Part shown: positions 9,193 to 19,119 of the stretch, one piece after another | How the letters are laid out: every line of letters starts with the position of its first letter | How positions within the stretch are numbered: the stretch's first letter is position 1 | Source: Rhodopseudomonas faecalis | Lineage (GTDB): Bacteria; Pseudomonadota; Alphaproteobacteria; Rhizobiales; Xanthobacteraceae | NCBI RefSeq assembly: GCF_003217325.1 | Contig: NZ_QJTI01000003.1 | Coordinates: 124,001-188,000, forward strand | DNA: 64,000 nt | Reading direction: 5' to 3' | Translations under genes and position numbers: made by a program | Notes under the pieces: model-generated | What the model was told of the DNA's origin: nothing | Database searches by the model: none | The model's input: only the letters and a program-made list of their open reading frames with translations

Positions 9193-10080
9193 ATGACCCC
9201 CGCCAGCCTCGAAGACCGCGCGCTCGCCGCCTATCTCGGCTTTGCGATCGGCGATGCGCTCGGCGCCACCGTGGAATTCATGACCAAGGGCGAAATCGCC
9301 GCGCAATATGGCATCCACCGCGACATCATCGGCGGCGGCTGGCTTAAGCTGAAACCCGGACAGATCACCGACGACACCGAGATGGCGATCGCGCTCGGCC
9401 GATCGCTGCTGCGCCACAACGGCCTGGAAGTCGTCGATGTGTGCGAGGAATTCGCCGCCTGGCTGAAAAGCCGGCCGATCGATGTCGGCTCGACCTGCCG
9501 GCGCGGCATTCGCCGCTACATCACCGACGGCACGACCCAGGGGCCATATTTTGAGGGCGATGCCGGCAATGGCGCGGCGATGCGGGTGCTGCCGGTGGCG
9601 CTGGCGACGGTTGGCCAGCCGGAGACCGCGGAAAGCTGGGCGCTGATCCAGTGCCGCATCACCCATCATCACCCGCTATCCGACGCCGCGGCGATCATGC
9701 TGGTGCGCATGGTGCAGCATCTGCTGCAGGGCGGCGACAAGGCCGGCGCGCGCGCCATTGCCGATCAGATCATCGCCGAGCACAGGCTGCTGAAATTCGA
9801 GCCCTATGACGGCCAGTCGACCGCCTATGTGGTCGATACGCTCAAAACTGTGCTGCATTATTATTTCAGCACCGACTCCTTTGCCGATTGTCTGGTCGGC
9901 ACCGTGAACCAGGGCGGCGATGCCGACACCACCGGCGCGCTGGCGGCGATGCTGGCCGGCGCCACTTATGGAATGGCGGCGATCCCGCCAAAATGGCTGG
10001 CGCGGCTCGACCGCAAAATCACCGCCGAAATCCGCGCGCAGGTGCCGGGGCTGCTGTCGATCGCCGCTAACGGCGGGTAG
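9193..10080 (+). CDS. draG: ADP-ribosyl-[dinitrogen reductase] glycohydrolase DraG (295 aa)
   Basis: DraG removes ADP-ribose from NifH and so reactivates nitrogenase, opposing DraT. It belongs to the ADP-ribosylglycohydrolase fold with a di-manganese site. Metal-ligand motifs are visible: GFAIGDALGATVEF near the start, QITDDTEMAIALG (the D-D-T-E motif) and near the C-terminus NQGGDADTTGALAAMLAGATYG. The length is as expected (about 295). In known systems DraG is held inactive by PII proteins and the AmtB transporter; those genes are not here. It is co-directional with draT, 33 bases apart. Confidence 0.96.
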   Translation: MTPASLEDRALAAYLGFAIGDALGATVEFMTKGEIAAQYGIHRDIIGGGWLKLKPGQITDDTEMAIALGRSLLRHNGLEVVDVCEEFAAWLKSRPIDVGSTCRRGIRRYITDGTTQGPYFEGDAGNGAAMRVLPVALATVGQPETAESWALIQCRITHHHPLSDAAAIMLVRMVQHLLQGGDKAGARAIADQIIAEHRLLKFEPYDGQSTAYVVDTLKTVLHYYFSTDSFADCLVGTVNQGGDADTTGALAAMLAGATYGMAAIPPKWLARLDRKITAEIRAQVPGLLSIAANGG

Positions 10081-10100
10081 CGCTCCTAACCCTCTGGCGA

Positions 10101-10952
10101 TTATGGGCGCGCGGCTGGCGGAGCCACGGAGGCGTCCGGCTGTGCCGTCACGGTAACCGTTTCGTCAGTGTCGAAGAAGGTGCGCGCCGCTGCGGAAAAG
10201 CCTTGCGGCGTCTCATACATCAGATGATGAGTCGCGCCTTTGAACTGCACCAGCCAGGCGCCGGGGATAGCCGCCGCTAGCGTCTTCGAGCTGTCAGTAC
10301 CCACGACATTGTCAGCCGTGCCGACCACCAGCATCACCTGATTGTTGATCAACGGCAGCTTATCGAGCGGCGTTTTCCAATGCGTGGTGGCTTCGACCTG
10401 CCGCGCCACGATCGGATCGGGCGGCACGCGGCCGTGCAGCGCCTTGACGACGTTGCTGCCATCGGTCGAGGTCGCGTGAATCAGCGCCTTGTTGAAGCGA
10501 TCGGGGTACAGCAACAGCAATTGCTGTGTGATCGTGCTGCCCATCGAATAGCCGAGCACATGGCTGCGCTTGACGCCGAGCGCGTCGAGCAGACCGATCA
10601 CGTCGGCGGCGAACAGCGGATAGCTGAAAGTGGTGTCGTTGGCGGTCGTGTGCCCCATGCCGCGATTGTCCATCAGGATCAGCTGATACTTCTGCGCCAG
10701 CGCCTCGACGACCTGGGGCGGCCAGTTCTCGGCGGTGCCGCCCAGCCCCATGATCATCACCATCGGCTCGCCCTGGCCGATCAGCTTGTAGCCGATCGCG
10801 ATGCCATTGGCGTCGACCTGATAGATCGGGCGGCCCTGCGCGTCCTGCGCGATCTGTTTGCCCGCGGGCAAAATCGGATCGGCAATCGCCAAACCGGCGC
10901 CGACCAGCAGCGCGAAGGCATATGACACCAACAACCGAGCGATCTTGGCCAT
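10101..10952 (-). CDS. Exported alpha/beta hydrolase (283 aa)
   Basis: A serine hydrolase of the alpha/beta fold. Catalytic elements are visible: nucleophile elbow GYSMGST, an acid in VGTADNVVG and a His in GATHHLMYE; the oxyanion region is MGLGGTAENWP. The N-terminus MAKIARLLVSYAFALLVGAGLAIADP is a signal peptide, so the protein acts in the periplasm. I chose the ATG at 10952, preceded by AGGTG, rather than the GTG three codons upstream. The substrate is unknown. It converges on draG with only 20 bases between the stops and has no evident functional link with it. Confidence 0.82.
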   Translation of the reverse strand: MAKIARLLVSYAFALLVGAGLAIADPILPAGKQIAQDAQGRPIYQVDANGIAIGYKLIGQGEPMVMIMGLGGTAENWPPQVVEALAQKYQLILMDNRGMGHTTANDTTFSYPLFAADVIGLLDALGVKRSHVLGYSMGSTITQQLLLLYPDRFNKALIHATSTDGSNVVKALHGRVPPDPIVARQVEATTHWKTPLDKLPLINNQVMLVVGTADNVVGTDSSKTLAAAIPGAWLVQFKGATHHLMYETPQGFSAAARTFFDTDETVTVTAQPDASVAPPAARP

Positions 10953-11056
10953 GCGAATCACCTAGCGGGTAGGATTGATCCGGCAAGCGATAGCAAGAAT
11001 CAGGTCGGATGTCGTTGCGCTGGAGGGAGCCGCTAGGTCCGGCCAGCCTCTGCACA

Positions 11057-11099
11057 TGTCATGGCCGGGCGCGTCCCGCGCCATCCACGTCTTTGAACC
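11057..11099. repeat. Palindromic intergenic repeat, family A (half copy)
   Basis: Only one palindromic half is present (TGTCATGGCCGGGCGCGTC to CCATCCACGTCTTTGAACC). It lies between the lepA 3' end and the hydrolase promoter region. Confidence 0.75.
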
Positions 11100-11173
11100 A
11101 GCGGCACCTTCAATCGTGAGCTAGTCGCTTAAATGATGAGCAACATCTCAGCGCGCCAAGAGGCAGGCAAAGC

Positions 11174-12985
11174 TCAACTATCCACCTTGAGCGCGGCAAT
11201 AAAGGCTTCCTGCGGGATTTCGACCTTGCCGAACTGCCGCATCTTCTTTTTGCCTTCCTTCTGCTTCTCGAGCAGCTTGCGCTTACGGGTGATGTCGCCG
11301 CCATAGCATTTGGCGGTGACGTCCTTGCGCAGCGCGCGCACCGTCTCGCGCGCGATGATCTTGCCGCCGATCGCCGCCTGAATCGGGATCTGGAACATGT
11401 GCGGCGGGATCAGCTCCTTCATCTTCTCGACCATGGCGCGGCCGCGGCTTTCGGCGCGGGTGCGGTGCACCAGCATCGACAGCGCGTCGACCGGCTCGTT
11501 GTTGACGAGGATCTGCATCTTGACCAGATCGGCCGCCTTGTAGTCGGTCAGGTGATAGTCGAACGAGGCGTAGCCCTTCGACACGCTTTTCAGCCGATCG
11601 TAGAAATCGAACACCACTTCGTTGAGCGGCAGATCGTACTTCACCATGGCGCGGGCGCCGACATAGGTGAGTTCTTTCTGGTTGCCGCGGCGGTCCTGGC
11701 ACAGCTTCAGCACCGCGCCGAGATACTCGTCCGGCGTCATGATGGTGGCTTCGATCCACGGCTCCTCGATCTCGGCGATCTTCACCACATCCGGCATATC
11801 GACCGGGTTGTGAATTTCGAGCTCGGTGCCGTCGGTCATCCGCATCCGGTAGATCACGCTCGGCGCGGTCGCGATCAGATCGAGATCGAATTCGCGCGAC
11901 AGCCGTTCCTGAATGATCTCCAGATGCAGCAACCCGAGGAAGCCGCAGCGGAAACCGAAGCCGAGCGCCGCCGAGGTTTCCATCTCGAACGAGAAGCTGG
12001 CGTCGTTGAGCCGCAGCTTGCCCATTGCGGCGCGCAGCGTTTCAAAGTCGTCGGCATCAACCGGGAACAGTCCGCAGAACACCACCGGCACCGCGGGCTT
12101 AAAGCCCGGCAGCATGTCCGACACCGGCTTCTTGTCGTCGGTGATGGTATCGCCGACCCGGGTGTCGGCGACTTCCTTGATCGCCGCGGTGATGAAGCCG
12201 ACCTCGCCGGGGCCGAGTTCATCGACATTGACCATTTTGGGCGTGAAGAAGCCGACGCGCTCGACATCGTAAGCCGCGCCAGTGCCCATCATGCGGATGC
12301 GCTGACCCTTCTTGAGCACGCCATCGACCACGCGCACCAGCACCACCACGCCGAGATAGACGTCGTACCAGCTATCAACCAGCAGCGCCTTCAAGGTGGC
12401 GTCGCGGTCGCCCTTGGGCGGCGGCAGCCGGTTGACGATCGCTTCCAGCACGTCGGGCACGCCCAGGCCGGTCTTGGCAGAAATCATCACCGCGTCGGAG
12501 GCGTCGAGGCCGATCACGTCCTCGATCTGCTGCTTGATCTTGTCAGGCTCGGCCGCCGGCAGATCGACCTTGTTGAGCACCGGCACGATCTCATGATTGG
12601 CGTCGAGCGCGTGATAGACATTGGCCAGCGTCTGCGCTTCCACGCCCTGGCTGGCGTCGACCACCAAAAGCGAGCCTTCGCAGGCGGCCAGTGAGCGCGA
12701 CACCTCATAGGCGAAGTCGACATGGCCGGGCGTGTCCATCAGATTGAACACGTAGTCCTTGCCGTCCTTGGCGCGGTAAGTGAGGCGCACGGTCTGCGCC
12801 TTGATGGTAATGCCGCGCTCGCGCTCGATATCCATCGAATCGAGCACCTGTTCCTTGCCCGCCATTTCACGGTCGGTCATCGCCCCGGTCATCTGGATCA
12901 GACGATCGGCCAGCGTCGACTTGCCATGGTCGATATGGGCGACGATGGAGAAATTGCGGATGTTTTCGATGGGTTTGGTGCTCAT
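11174..12985 (-). CDS. lepA: Elongation factor 4 LepA (603 aa)
   Basis: A ribosome-associated translational GTPase that helps ribosome assembly and back-translocation. The start at 12985 gives [19 protein letters not shown], the conserved opening, and a protein of the family's usual length; a longer frame to 13111 adds an unconserved tail. G-domain motifs are AHIDHGKST (G1), DTPGHVDF (G3) and NKVDLP (G4). The LepA-specific C-terminal domain is present ([29 protein letters not shown], residues about 545-575). It stands alone and is divergent from the glycosyltransferase gene, with 112 bases between their starts. Confidence 0.98.
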   Translation of the reverse strand: MSTKPIENIRNFSIVAHIDHGKSTLADRLIQMTGAMTDREMAGKEQVLDSMDIERERGITIKAQTVRLTYRAKDGKDYVFNLMDTPGHVDFAYEVSRSLAACEGSLLVVDASQGVEAQTLANVYHALDANHEIVPVLNKVDLPAAEPDKIKQQIEDVIGLDASDAVMISAKTGLGVPDVLEAIVNRLPPPKGDRDATLKALLVDSWYDVYLGVVVLVRVVDGVLKKGQRIRMMGTGAAYDVERVGFFTPKMVNVDELGPGEVGFITAAIKEVADTRVGDTITDDKKPVSDMLPGFKPAVPVVFCGLFPVDADDFETLRAAMGKLRLNDASFSFEMETSAALGFGFRCGFLGLLHLEIIQERLSREFDLDLIATAPSVIYRMRMTDGTELEIHNPVDMPDVVKIAEIEEPWIEATIMTPDEYLGAVLKLCQDRRGNQKELTYVGARAMVKYDLPLNEVVFDFYDRLKSVSKGYASFDYHLTDYKAADLVKMQILVNNEPVDALSMLVHRTRAESRGRAMVEKMKELIPPHMFQIPIQAAIGGKIIARETVRALRKDVTAKCYGGDITRKRKLLEKQKEGKKKMRQFGKVEIPQEAFIAALKVDS

Positions 12986-13097
12986 GGCGGCGGGATAGCA
13001 TTGGCGCCTCTCACCAGCAAGATGATCCGGCGCGCTTGACGAGCTGTTCCCGGGCGGTGCATCTCGGCGGCGCCCGCCGCGAAAATCAGTTGCAACA

Positions 13098-14630
13098 ATG
13101 AAATCTCTCACTGCCCGCCTCCGGCTCGGTTTCGAGCACTGGCTTGACGCATTGCTCGATCCGCGGCGGCAGCACCGTGCGGTGATCTGGACGCTGCTGG
13201 CCTATGGCGCGATCTGGACCGCCTACCGGACCATCGCGACGTTGCCGCGCGACATCCATGCCGATGTGTCCGAACTCTATGGCTGGTCGCGCGAGTTGGC
13301 GTTCGGCTATGACAAGCACCCACCGTTCAGCGCCGTGGTCGCCAAGGCCTGGCTGACCTTGTTCCCGGTCAGCGACCTCAGCCTGCATCTGCTGGCCACC
13401 GCCAATATCGCGCTGACGCTGTACATCGCCTGGCGGACCATGCGCCGTTACCTGTCGCCGGGCAAAACGGTGTTCGGGCTGGCGCTGTTGATGCTGATCC
13501 CGTTCTTCAACTTCATCGCGCTGAAATACAACGCCAATGCCGTGCTGCTGCCGCTGTGGGCGCTGACCATCGACGCCTTTCTGCGCGCCTATCAGCAGCG
13601 CCAGGCGATCTGGGCCGCCGCTGCCGGCGCCTTGGCCGGGCTGTCGATGCTGGGCAAATACTGGTCGGCGGTGCTGGTGGCGACGCTCGGCCTCGCCGCG
13701 CTCGCCGATCCGCGCCGCGGCCAGTTCTTCCGGTCGCCGGCGCCGTGGCTGATGGCCGCGGTGGGGCTCTTGGTGCTGGCGCCGCATCTATGGTGGCTGG
13801 TGCAGCACAATTTCCCGACCTTCGCCTATGCGGCGGCGCGCGGCAGCGCCAGCACCTCGGAAAACATCGCCGTCACCGCCGGCTACCTTTTGGGCAATCT
13901 CGGCTATATCGCGGTGCCGCTGCTGGCGAGCTTTTGGCTGCTGCGTCCCTCTGCCGCGGCGCTGCGTGACCTCGCCTGGCCGTCCGATCCCGATCGCCGG
14001 CTGGTGGTGCTGATCCAGCTCATGCTGATCGCGCTGCCGGCGCCGGCCGCGCTGCTGCTCGGCGCCAAGATCGTGCCGCTGTGGACCATGCCGGCCTGGA
14101 CGCTGCTGCCGATCGTGCTGCTGGCCTCGCCGCTGATCACCGTGACCCGCGACGCGCTGCGGCCGCTGGTCGCGGGCACCGCTTTGTTCACGCTGGCGAT
14201 GCTGGCGGCGGCGCCGGGCGTGGCGCTGGCGATCCATCTCACCAACCCGCCCGGCTCGTTCGAATATGCCTCGCTGCTGGCGCAGCGCGTCGAGCAGCAA
14301 TGGCAGGCGCGCAGCAACAACGCGGTGCCGCTGGTCGCCGGCGACACCGTGCTGGCCGCCAATACCGCGTTTTACCTGAAAACCGCGACCCGCTCGTTCG
14401 ACACCCGCGATCTGGCGGCGCTGACCGCGACCGCGCGCCGCCAGGGCGCGGTGCTGGTGTGCCCGGCGACCGATTCGGGCTGCATCGCCACCGCCGAGCA
14501 GATCACCGCCGGCCAGACGGAAATCGTGCGCAGCGAGGTGCGGCTGTCGCGGCCGTTGTTCGGCTTTGCGGGGGGAACGGTGCGCGACGTGTTCTGGCTG
14601 ATCGCGCCGGCAGCGCCTTCGCAGCCCTGA
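13098..14630 (+). CDS. GT39-type membrane glycosyltransferase (510 aa)
   Basis: An integral-membrane transferase of the PMT/ArnT-like group (family 39), which uses a polyprenyl-phosphate sugar donor and works on the periplasmic side. The N-terminal loop has the acidic motif region [20 protein letters not shown] with the HPP signature ([13 protein letters not shown]). About ten hydrophobic segments follow up to residue 390, then a soluble C-terminal domain. The acceptor (lipid A, another lipid or a protein) is not predictable. It stands alone, facing away from lepA, and is followed by a family A repeat. Confidence 0.82.
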   Translation: MKSLTARLRLGFEHWLDALLDPRRQHRAVIWTLLAYGAIWTAYRTIATLPRDIHADVSELYGWSRELAFGYDKHPPFSAVVAKAWLTLFPVSDLSLHLLATANIALTLYIAWRTMRRYLSPGKTVFGLALLMLIPFFNFIALKYNANAVLLPLWALTIDAFLRAYQQRQAIWAAAAGALAGLSMLGKYWSAVLVATLGLAALADPRRGQFFRSPAPWLMAAVGLLVLAPHLWWLVQHNFPTFAYAAARGSASTSENIAVTAGYLLGNLGYIAVPLLASFWLLRPSAAALRDLAWPSDPDRRLVVLIQLMLIALPAPAALLLGAKIVPLWTMPAWTLLPIVLLASPLITVTRDALRPLVAGTALFTLAMLAAAPGVALAIHLTNPPGSFEYASLLAQRVEQQWQARSNNAVPLVAGDTVLAANTAFYLKTATRSFDTRDLAALTATARRQGAVLVCPATDSGCIATAEQITAGQTEIVRSEVRLSRPLFGFAGGTVRDVFWLIAPAAPSQP

Positions 14631-14650
14631 GACCAGCACCCGTATCCATG

Positions 14651-14765
14651 ACCGTCATACCCGCGCTTGTCGCGGGTATCCACGTCTTAAAAGCTCTGCA
14701 AGATCAAAGACGTGGATGGCCGGGACCAGCCCGGCCATGACGTGCGGAGTGGTTGGTATCAATCG
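14651..14765. repeat. Palindromic intergenic repeat, family A (full copy), with a remnant downstream
   Basis: Two halves, CGTCATACCCGCGCTTGTCGCG... and AAAGACGTGGATGGCCGGG...GCCATGACG, end with GGTTGGTATCAATCG. A further fragment (ATCAGCGCGGGCATGACG) follows at about 14820-14837. The copy is very similar to the one at 47980-48093. Confidence 0.85.
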
Positions 14766-14901
14766 CCATAGGTGAGCGCCGTGGCGGTCGACGCCCCAAC
14801 GACGAACGTGAAAATCCGCGATCAGCGCGGGCATGACGAGGCTGACGGGAGGGGTTGAGGCGTTCGCGATCGCAGCGGTTCTGCCCAGAACCGCGCAGCG
14901 G

Positions 14902-15210
14902 CTACTCTTCTTCGCCGAATTTGGTGGCCATCAGCTCGGTCAGGGCGTCGAGCGCCTCCTGGGCCTGCGGCCCGACCGCCGAGATCACCACGCTGGTGCC
15001 GATCCCGGCCGCCAGCATCATCAGCCCCATGATCGAGGTACCGCCGACCGTTTCGCCATTGCGGGTGACCGAGACCTCGGCATTGAAGCGTTCGACGGTC
15101 TGAACGAACTTCGCCGAGGCGCGGGCGTGCAAGCCGCGTTTGTTGGTGATCGGCACTTCGCGCGATACCGAATCGGTGGTCGCCGGAGATTCGGCGGAAA
15201 CCTGCTGCAT
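14902..15210 (-). CDS. Phosphocarrier protein HPr (102 aa)
   Basis: HPr accepts phosphate from enzyme I on a histidine (His28 here, in NKRGLHARA) and passes it to EIIA proteins. HPr kinase can phosphorylate a serine; the target region GGTSIMGLMML is intact, with Ser59 exactly 31 residues after His28, as His15 and Ser46 are in standard HPr. I chose the ATG at 15210 because GGAGG lies 5 bases upstream; an ATG at 15231 that overlaps the EIIA stop lacks a site and adds seven residues. The extra N-terminus of about 13 residues relative to the usual 88 aa is common in alphaproteobacteria. It is the last gene of the cluster. Confidence 0.94.
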   Translation of the reverse strand: MQQVSAESPATTDSVSREVPITNKRGLHARASAKFVQTVERFNAEVSVTRNGETVGGTSIMGLMMLAAGIGTSVVISAVGPQAQEALDALTELMATKFGEEE

Positions 15211-15227
15211 GTTGCCTCCGGAACCGA

Positions 15228-15629
15228 TCATTTGCCGGCAAGCACCCGGCTGGCGATCGTCACGTATTTGCGCCCGGCTTCCTGTGCCAGGGCGATCGCT
15301 TCGACCAGCGTCCGCTCCTCACGCACTTTGGCGAGCTTCACCAGCATGGGCAAATTGATGCCCGCGAGAACCTCGACCTTTGGCCGACTCATACACGAGA
15401 TCGCCAGATTGGAGGGGGTGCCTCCAAACATGTCGGTGAGAATCGCCACGCCGTCGCCACTATCGACGCGGTTCACCGCCTCGATGATGTCGCTGCGACA
15501 CAGATCGGCATCGTCTTCCGCACCGATTGTGATGGCTTCGATTTGTTTTTGCGGCCCCATCACGTGTTCAAGCGCTGCCTTGAATTCGTCGGCAAGGCGC
15601 CCATGGGTCACAAGTACCAGACCAATCAT
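15228..15629 (-). CDS. PTS EIIA component, mannose family (133 aa)
   Basis: A cytoplasmic EIIA domain of the mannose class, phosphorylated by HPr at His9 (VLVTHGRLADEF). The motif ILTDMFGGTPSNLA is typical of the fold. No EIIB, EIIC or EIID is in the window, so this is a regulatory rather than sugar-transporting PTS, as is usual in Rhizobiales. It lies 18 bases upstream of the HPr start used here and 208 bases downstream of hprK. The gene is minus-strand with the rest of the cluster. Confidence 0.92.
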   Translation of the reverse strand: MIGLVLVTHGRLADEFKAALEHVMGPQKQIEAITIGAEDDADLCRSDIIEAVNRVDSGDGVAILTDMFGGTPSNLAISCMSRPKVEVLAGINLPMLVKLAKVREERTLVEAIALAQEAGRKYVTIASRVLAGK

Positions 15630-15837
15630 CTAAAACTCCACGCGCGTGCGATCGGCGCACCGCGCGAACGGGCCACTTTGACCATCCATAGCCCTCATTC
15701 AAGAGGACTGCGCCATTTTTCCGTACTGAACCTTCGTGAGCGGGCGCAGTGGTCTCGTTGGGGCACAATACTGTGATTTATATGGTTACCAAACCCCTTC
15801 CGGCAATCATACCTGGACCGGGCTTAAGCGAACCGGT

Positions 15838-16281
15838 TTACGCGGACACCTCGGCTGTGGTCAGCGCCGCCACCACCACGGGTAGAGCATCAAAGCCGGC
15901 GGCAATCGGCAGGCGCGGCAGCTCAATTCCGGCAATGGTGGTGCGCAGCGCCGCCGGTTGCGGCAGCCGCTCGGCATCAGGAGCGGACAGATCGACCACG
16001 AGGCCAACCACCGCCTGCGCGGCAAAGTCGCAGCGCCGCACCCCAAGGCCGCGGATCTCGATCAAGCCGGCGAGCGGTTCGGCCGGACTCACCACCAGCC
16101 CCTGCGGCGTGGCGGCGACCTCGACCCGGTCGTCGCCGATCAGCACGGTTTTGCCGATCTGACCGGAGCGGCCGGCCAGAATCAGATCGAAAGCGAGCCG
16201 CGACTTGCCGGTTCCGGAACGGCCGCGAATCAGAATCGCTCGGTCGCCGACCAATACGGCCGACGCATGAATGCTGGACAT
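15838..16281 (-). CDS. hprK: HPr kinase/phosphorylase, short form (147 aa)
   Basis: This enzyme phosphorylates HPr on a serine. Only the C-terminal kinase domain is present: Walker A GRSGTGKS (residues 20-27) and the family signature LIEIRGLGVRR. The N-terminal half found in Firmicutes (about 130 residues) is missing, which is normal in alphaproteobacteria. The start is the ATG at 16281 (MSSIHASAVLV), with AAGGAG 10 bases upstream; a TTG seven codons earlier is unlikely. The gene lies 17 bases after chvG, so two-component signalling and PTS phosphorylation are encoded on one transcript. Confidence 0.93.
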   Translation of the reverse strand: MSSIHASAVLVGDRAILIRGRSGTGKSRLAFDLILAGRSGQIGKTVLIGDDRVEVAATPQGLVVSPAEPLAGLIEIRGLGVRRCDFAAQAVVGLVVDLSAPDAERLPQPAALRTTIAGIELPRLPIAAGFDALPVVVAALTTAEVSA

Positions 16282-16298
16282 GCCGCAAAAACTCCTTG

Positions 16299-18110
16299 TC
16301 AACTCGCGGGCAGCCGGACCACGAAACGCGCGCCGAGCACGGTCGGCTCGCCTTCGGCATCGACTGGCCCGGGGCGGTTCTCAGCCCAGATCTTGCCGCC
16401 ATGGGCTTCAATGATCTGCTTGGAGATCGATAACCCGAGCCCGGAATTCTGTCCAAATCCCTGATGCGGGCGGTCGGTATAAAACCGCTCGAAGATCTTC
16501 TCCAGCGCATCCGGACGAATGCCAGGACCGTCGTCATCGACCACGATCTCAATCTGGTTCTTGCGGCGCCGGCACACGATCCGCACCTTACCGCCGGCGC
16601 TGGAGAACGACTGCGCGTTGCTGAGCAGGTTGGCAATCACCTGTCCCAGCCGTGAATCGTGGCCCGGCACCTGGAAGGAATCGCCGGCGGCGCCCTCGAA
16701 CCGCACCTCGACCGCGACATTATCGCCGAGCCGGGTTTCGTTGGCGACCGAGGTCAGCGTGGTCAGCAGCCGGCGCAGATTGACGGGTGCGGCATCCTGA
16801 CGCTGCAGCTCGGCATCGAGCCGGCTGGCGTCGGAAATGTCGGAAATCAGCCGGTCGAGCCGTTTGACGTCATGCTCGATCACCTCGAGCAGCCGGGCGC
16901 GGCTGCGCTCGTTCTTGGCGAGCGGCAGGGTTTCCACCGCCGAGCGCAACGAGGTCAGCGGGTTCTTCAACTCGTGCGACACGTCGGCGGCGAAACGCTC
17001 GATCGCCTCGATGCGGTTGTACAGCGCCTCGGTCATTTCGCGCAGCGCGCCGGACAGATGGCCGATCTCGTCACGGCGCCCGGTGAAATCGGGAATCTTG
17101 ACGCGGGTCTTGATCCGGCGCCGCACCCGTTCGGCGCTGTCGGCGAGCCGGCGCACCGGGCCGGCGATGGTGGACGCCAGCAGCAGCGACAGCACCATCA
17201 TCACCGCGGCCGCGACGCCGCCGACCTTGAGGATCGCCAGCCGTTCGGCGGTCACCATCTGATCGATGTCGTCGCCCTGGGTCGACAGCATCAGCGCGCC
17301 ATGCACCGCGCGGAAGCGCTGCACCGGCACCGACACCGAGACGATCACCTCGCCGCGGTCGGTGATGCGCACCATGGAGCCCTTCTGGCCCTTCAGCGCT
17401 TGGCCGACCTCCTGATAGCCGTTGCCGTTCTCCGGGCCGAGCTCGTGATAGAGCGGCAGGTCGCCGCGATTGAGCCAGGTGCGGATCGCAATCATGGTGC
17501 GCTCGGCAAAGCCCGGCTTTTCATTGGTGGGCGGCGGCAGATCGAAACGCATCACGTCGCCGCGGCCATACAGGCTGCGGCTGTCCAGGATCAGCACGCC
17601 GTCGCGGTCATAGATGCGCGCCCTAGTCTTGGTCGGCGAGATCAGCCGTCGCAGCACCGGCGCGACCCGCTCCGGATTGATCGGGAAATTCAGCACCGCA
17701 TATTCGTCCGAGGGGCCGTAGCTTTCGCCCGGCTTGAGATCGAGCAGCCGTTCCGGATCGACAGTGATGGAATTGGTTTCGACGGTCGCCGAGGCTGCGA
17801 TCGCACCCGCTATGATTTCGGCCTGCACCAGCAGGCTCTGCGCGCGGGCATCGATCAGGCCGGCGCGGAATTGCGACAGATAGAGAATGCTCGCCACCAG
17901 CGCGATCAGGCCGGCGAGATTGAGCGAGACGATGCGGCGCGTCAGGCTGGAGAAGCTGAGGCTGAAGAAGAACTGCCCGGCGCGGCGCAGCCAGCGCATC
18001 GGCCGCGGCCACACCACGCCTCGATTCCCGTCGGTCTGGCCGTCGGGAGCAAGCGGCGGCGACGTGTCGTCCGCGATATCGATCGGGTCAGACTGCGTTC
18101 GATCCAGCAA
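16299..18110 (-). CDS. chvG: Membrane sensor histidine kinase ChvG (603 aa)
   Basis: Partner of ChvI, known in Agrobacterium and Sinorhizobium as an acid- and envelope-stress-sensing kinase. Order of parts: cytoplasmic N-terminus, TM1 (about residues 64-82), a periplasmic sensing loop of some 200 residues, TM2 (VAAAVMMVLSLLLAS), a HAMP region (SAERVRRRIKTRVKIPDF), the phosphoacceptor box (FAADVSHELKNPLTSLRSA) and the ATPase motifs NLLSNAQSF, DDGPGI and GLGLSISKQI. The start is uncertain: I use a TTG at 18110 because it gives the family length, but its ribosome site is weak. It lies 107 bases downstream of chvI. Confidence 0.93.
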   Translation of the reverse strand: MLDRTQSDPIDIADDTSPPLAPDGQTDGNRGVVWPRPMRWLRRAGQFFFSLSFSSLTRRIVSLNLAGLIALVASILYLSQFRAGLIDARAQSLLVQAEIIAGAIAASATVETNSITVDPERLLDLKPGESYGPSDEYAVLNFPINPERVAPVLRRLISPTKTRARIYDRDGVLILDSRSLYGRGDVMRFDLPPPTNEKPGFAERTMIAIRTWLNRGDLPLYHELGPENGNGYQEVGQALKGQKGSMVRITDRGEVIVSVSVPVQRFRAVHGALMLSTQGDDIDQMVTAERLAILKVGGVAAAVMMVLSLLLASTIAGPVRRLADSAERVRRRIKTRVKIPDFTGRRDEIGHLSGALREMTEALYNRIEAIERFAADVSHELKNPLTSLRSAVETLPLAKNERSRARLLEVIEHDVKRLDRLISDISDASRLDAELQRQDAAPVNLRRLLTTLTSVANETRLGDNVAVEVRFEGAAGDSFQVPGHDSRLGQVIANLLSNAQSFSSAGGKVRIVCRRRKNQIEIVVDDDGPGIRPDALEKIFERFYTDRPHQGFGQNSGLGLSISKQIIEAHGGKIWAENRPGPVDAEGEPTVLGARFVVRLPAS

Positions 18111-18217
18111 TGGGCGACACCGCCAATTGGTTTCACCTTGACCGCGACGCAGCGGCCGGCGTCATCCTACGCCACCGCGGCCGCGTCGTCAGTCATCAAT
18201 GTGTCCGCCGCAGCGGC

Positions 18218-18919
18218 TCAGGTTTCCTTGAACCGATAGCCGACGCCATACAGCGTCTCGATCATCTCGAAGTCTTCGTCGACCGCCTTGAACTTCTTGC
18301 GCAGCCGCTTGATGTGGCTGTCGATGGTGCGGTCATCGACATAGACCTGATCGTCATAGGCGGCGTCCATCAGCGCGTTGCGGCTTTTCACAACGCCCGG
18401 GCGGGTCGCCAGCGCCTGCAGGATCAGAAACTCGGTGACGGTCAGCGTCACCGGCTCATTCTTCCAGGTGCAGGTGTGGCGCTCCGGGTCCATGCGCAGA
18501 AAACCGCGATCGAGCGCCTTGGCGTCGTTTTCCTTCGGCAAGGCCGCCGGGTCTTTCGGCGCCGCGCGGCGCAGCACCGCCTTGACGCGCTCCACCAGCA
18601 GCCGTTGTGAGAATGGCTTGCGGATGAAATCGTCGGCCCCCATTTTCAAACCGAACAGCTCGTCGATCTCCTCATCCTTGGAGGTGAGGAAGATCACCGG
18701 CAGATCCGATTTCTGGCGCAGCCGCCGCAACGTCTCCATGCCGTCCATGCGCGGCATCTTGATGTCGAGGATCGCAAGGTCTGGTGGCGATGTCCGGAAG
18801 CCGTCCAGCGCCGAGGCGCCGTCGGTATACGTCATGATGCGATAGCCTTCGGCTTCCAGCGCGATCGAGACGGACGTCAGAATGTTGCGGTCGTCGTCGA
18901 CCAAGGCGATTGTAGGCAT
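18218..18919 (-). CDS. chvI: Response regulator ChvI, OmpR family (233 aa)
   Basis: A DNA-binding regulator phosphorylated by ChvG. The receiver domain has the acidic pocket VDDD (residues 7-10), phosphoacceptor Asp52 ([12 protein letters not shown]), the conserved Thr/Ser in FLTSKDE and Lys in IRKPFS. The C-terminal winged helix ends with [16 protein letters not shown] and the OmpR-type TLYGVGYRF. The start at 18919 ([10 protein letters not shown]) fits the family; the longer frame only adds an unconserved tail. It heads the five-gene minus-strand cluster. It faces away from the HugZ-like gene, with a 200-base shared promoter region, and pckA lies just beyond, as in many Rhizobiales. Confidence 0.96.
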   Translation of the reverse strand: MPTIALVDDDRNILTSVSIALEAEGYRIMTYTDGASALDGFRTSPPDLAILDIKMPRMDGMETLRRLRQKSDLPVIFLTSKDEEIDELFGLKMGADDFIRKPFSQRLLVERVKAVLRRAAPKDPAALPKENDAKALDRGFLRMDPERHTCTWKNEPVTLTVTEFLILQALATRPGVVKSRNALMDAAYDDQVYVDDRTIDSHIKRLRKKFKAVDEDFEMIETLYGVGYRFKET

Positions 18920-19119
18920 AAGGTTGCTTCCCGAAACGGAGGGACCAAAAGGCGGTCCGCGAAATTGGGCTTGCGAACGCGGCCACGGACAATGCAAGCG
19001 CGGCCGAAATGTGACCGAAATGACGGTGCCTGCGCAACCTGTCGTCGGTTTCCCGCCTCATATAACGATTGGGACCATTCAAAATAAGGTCCACGGTCCA
19101 ATAGAATTGATGGAACGCG

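Noticed and set aside
11399-12694. Long plus-strand frame antisense to lepA
   Set aside because: Low-complexity His/Asp/Arg-rich translation opposite a certain gene.
16659-18239. Long plus-strand frame antisense to chvG
   Set aside because: Shadow frame; the kinase motifs are unambiguous on the minus strand.
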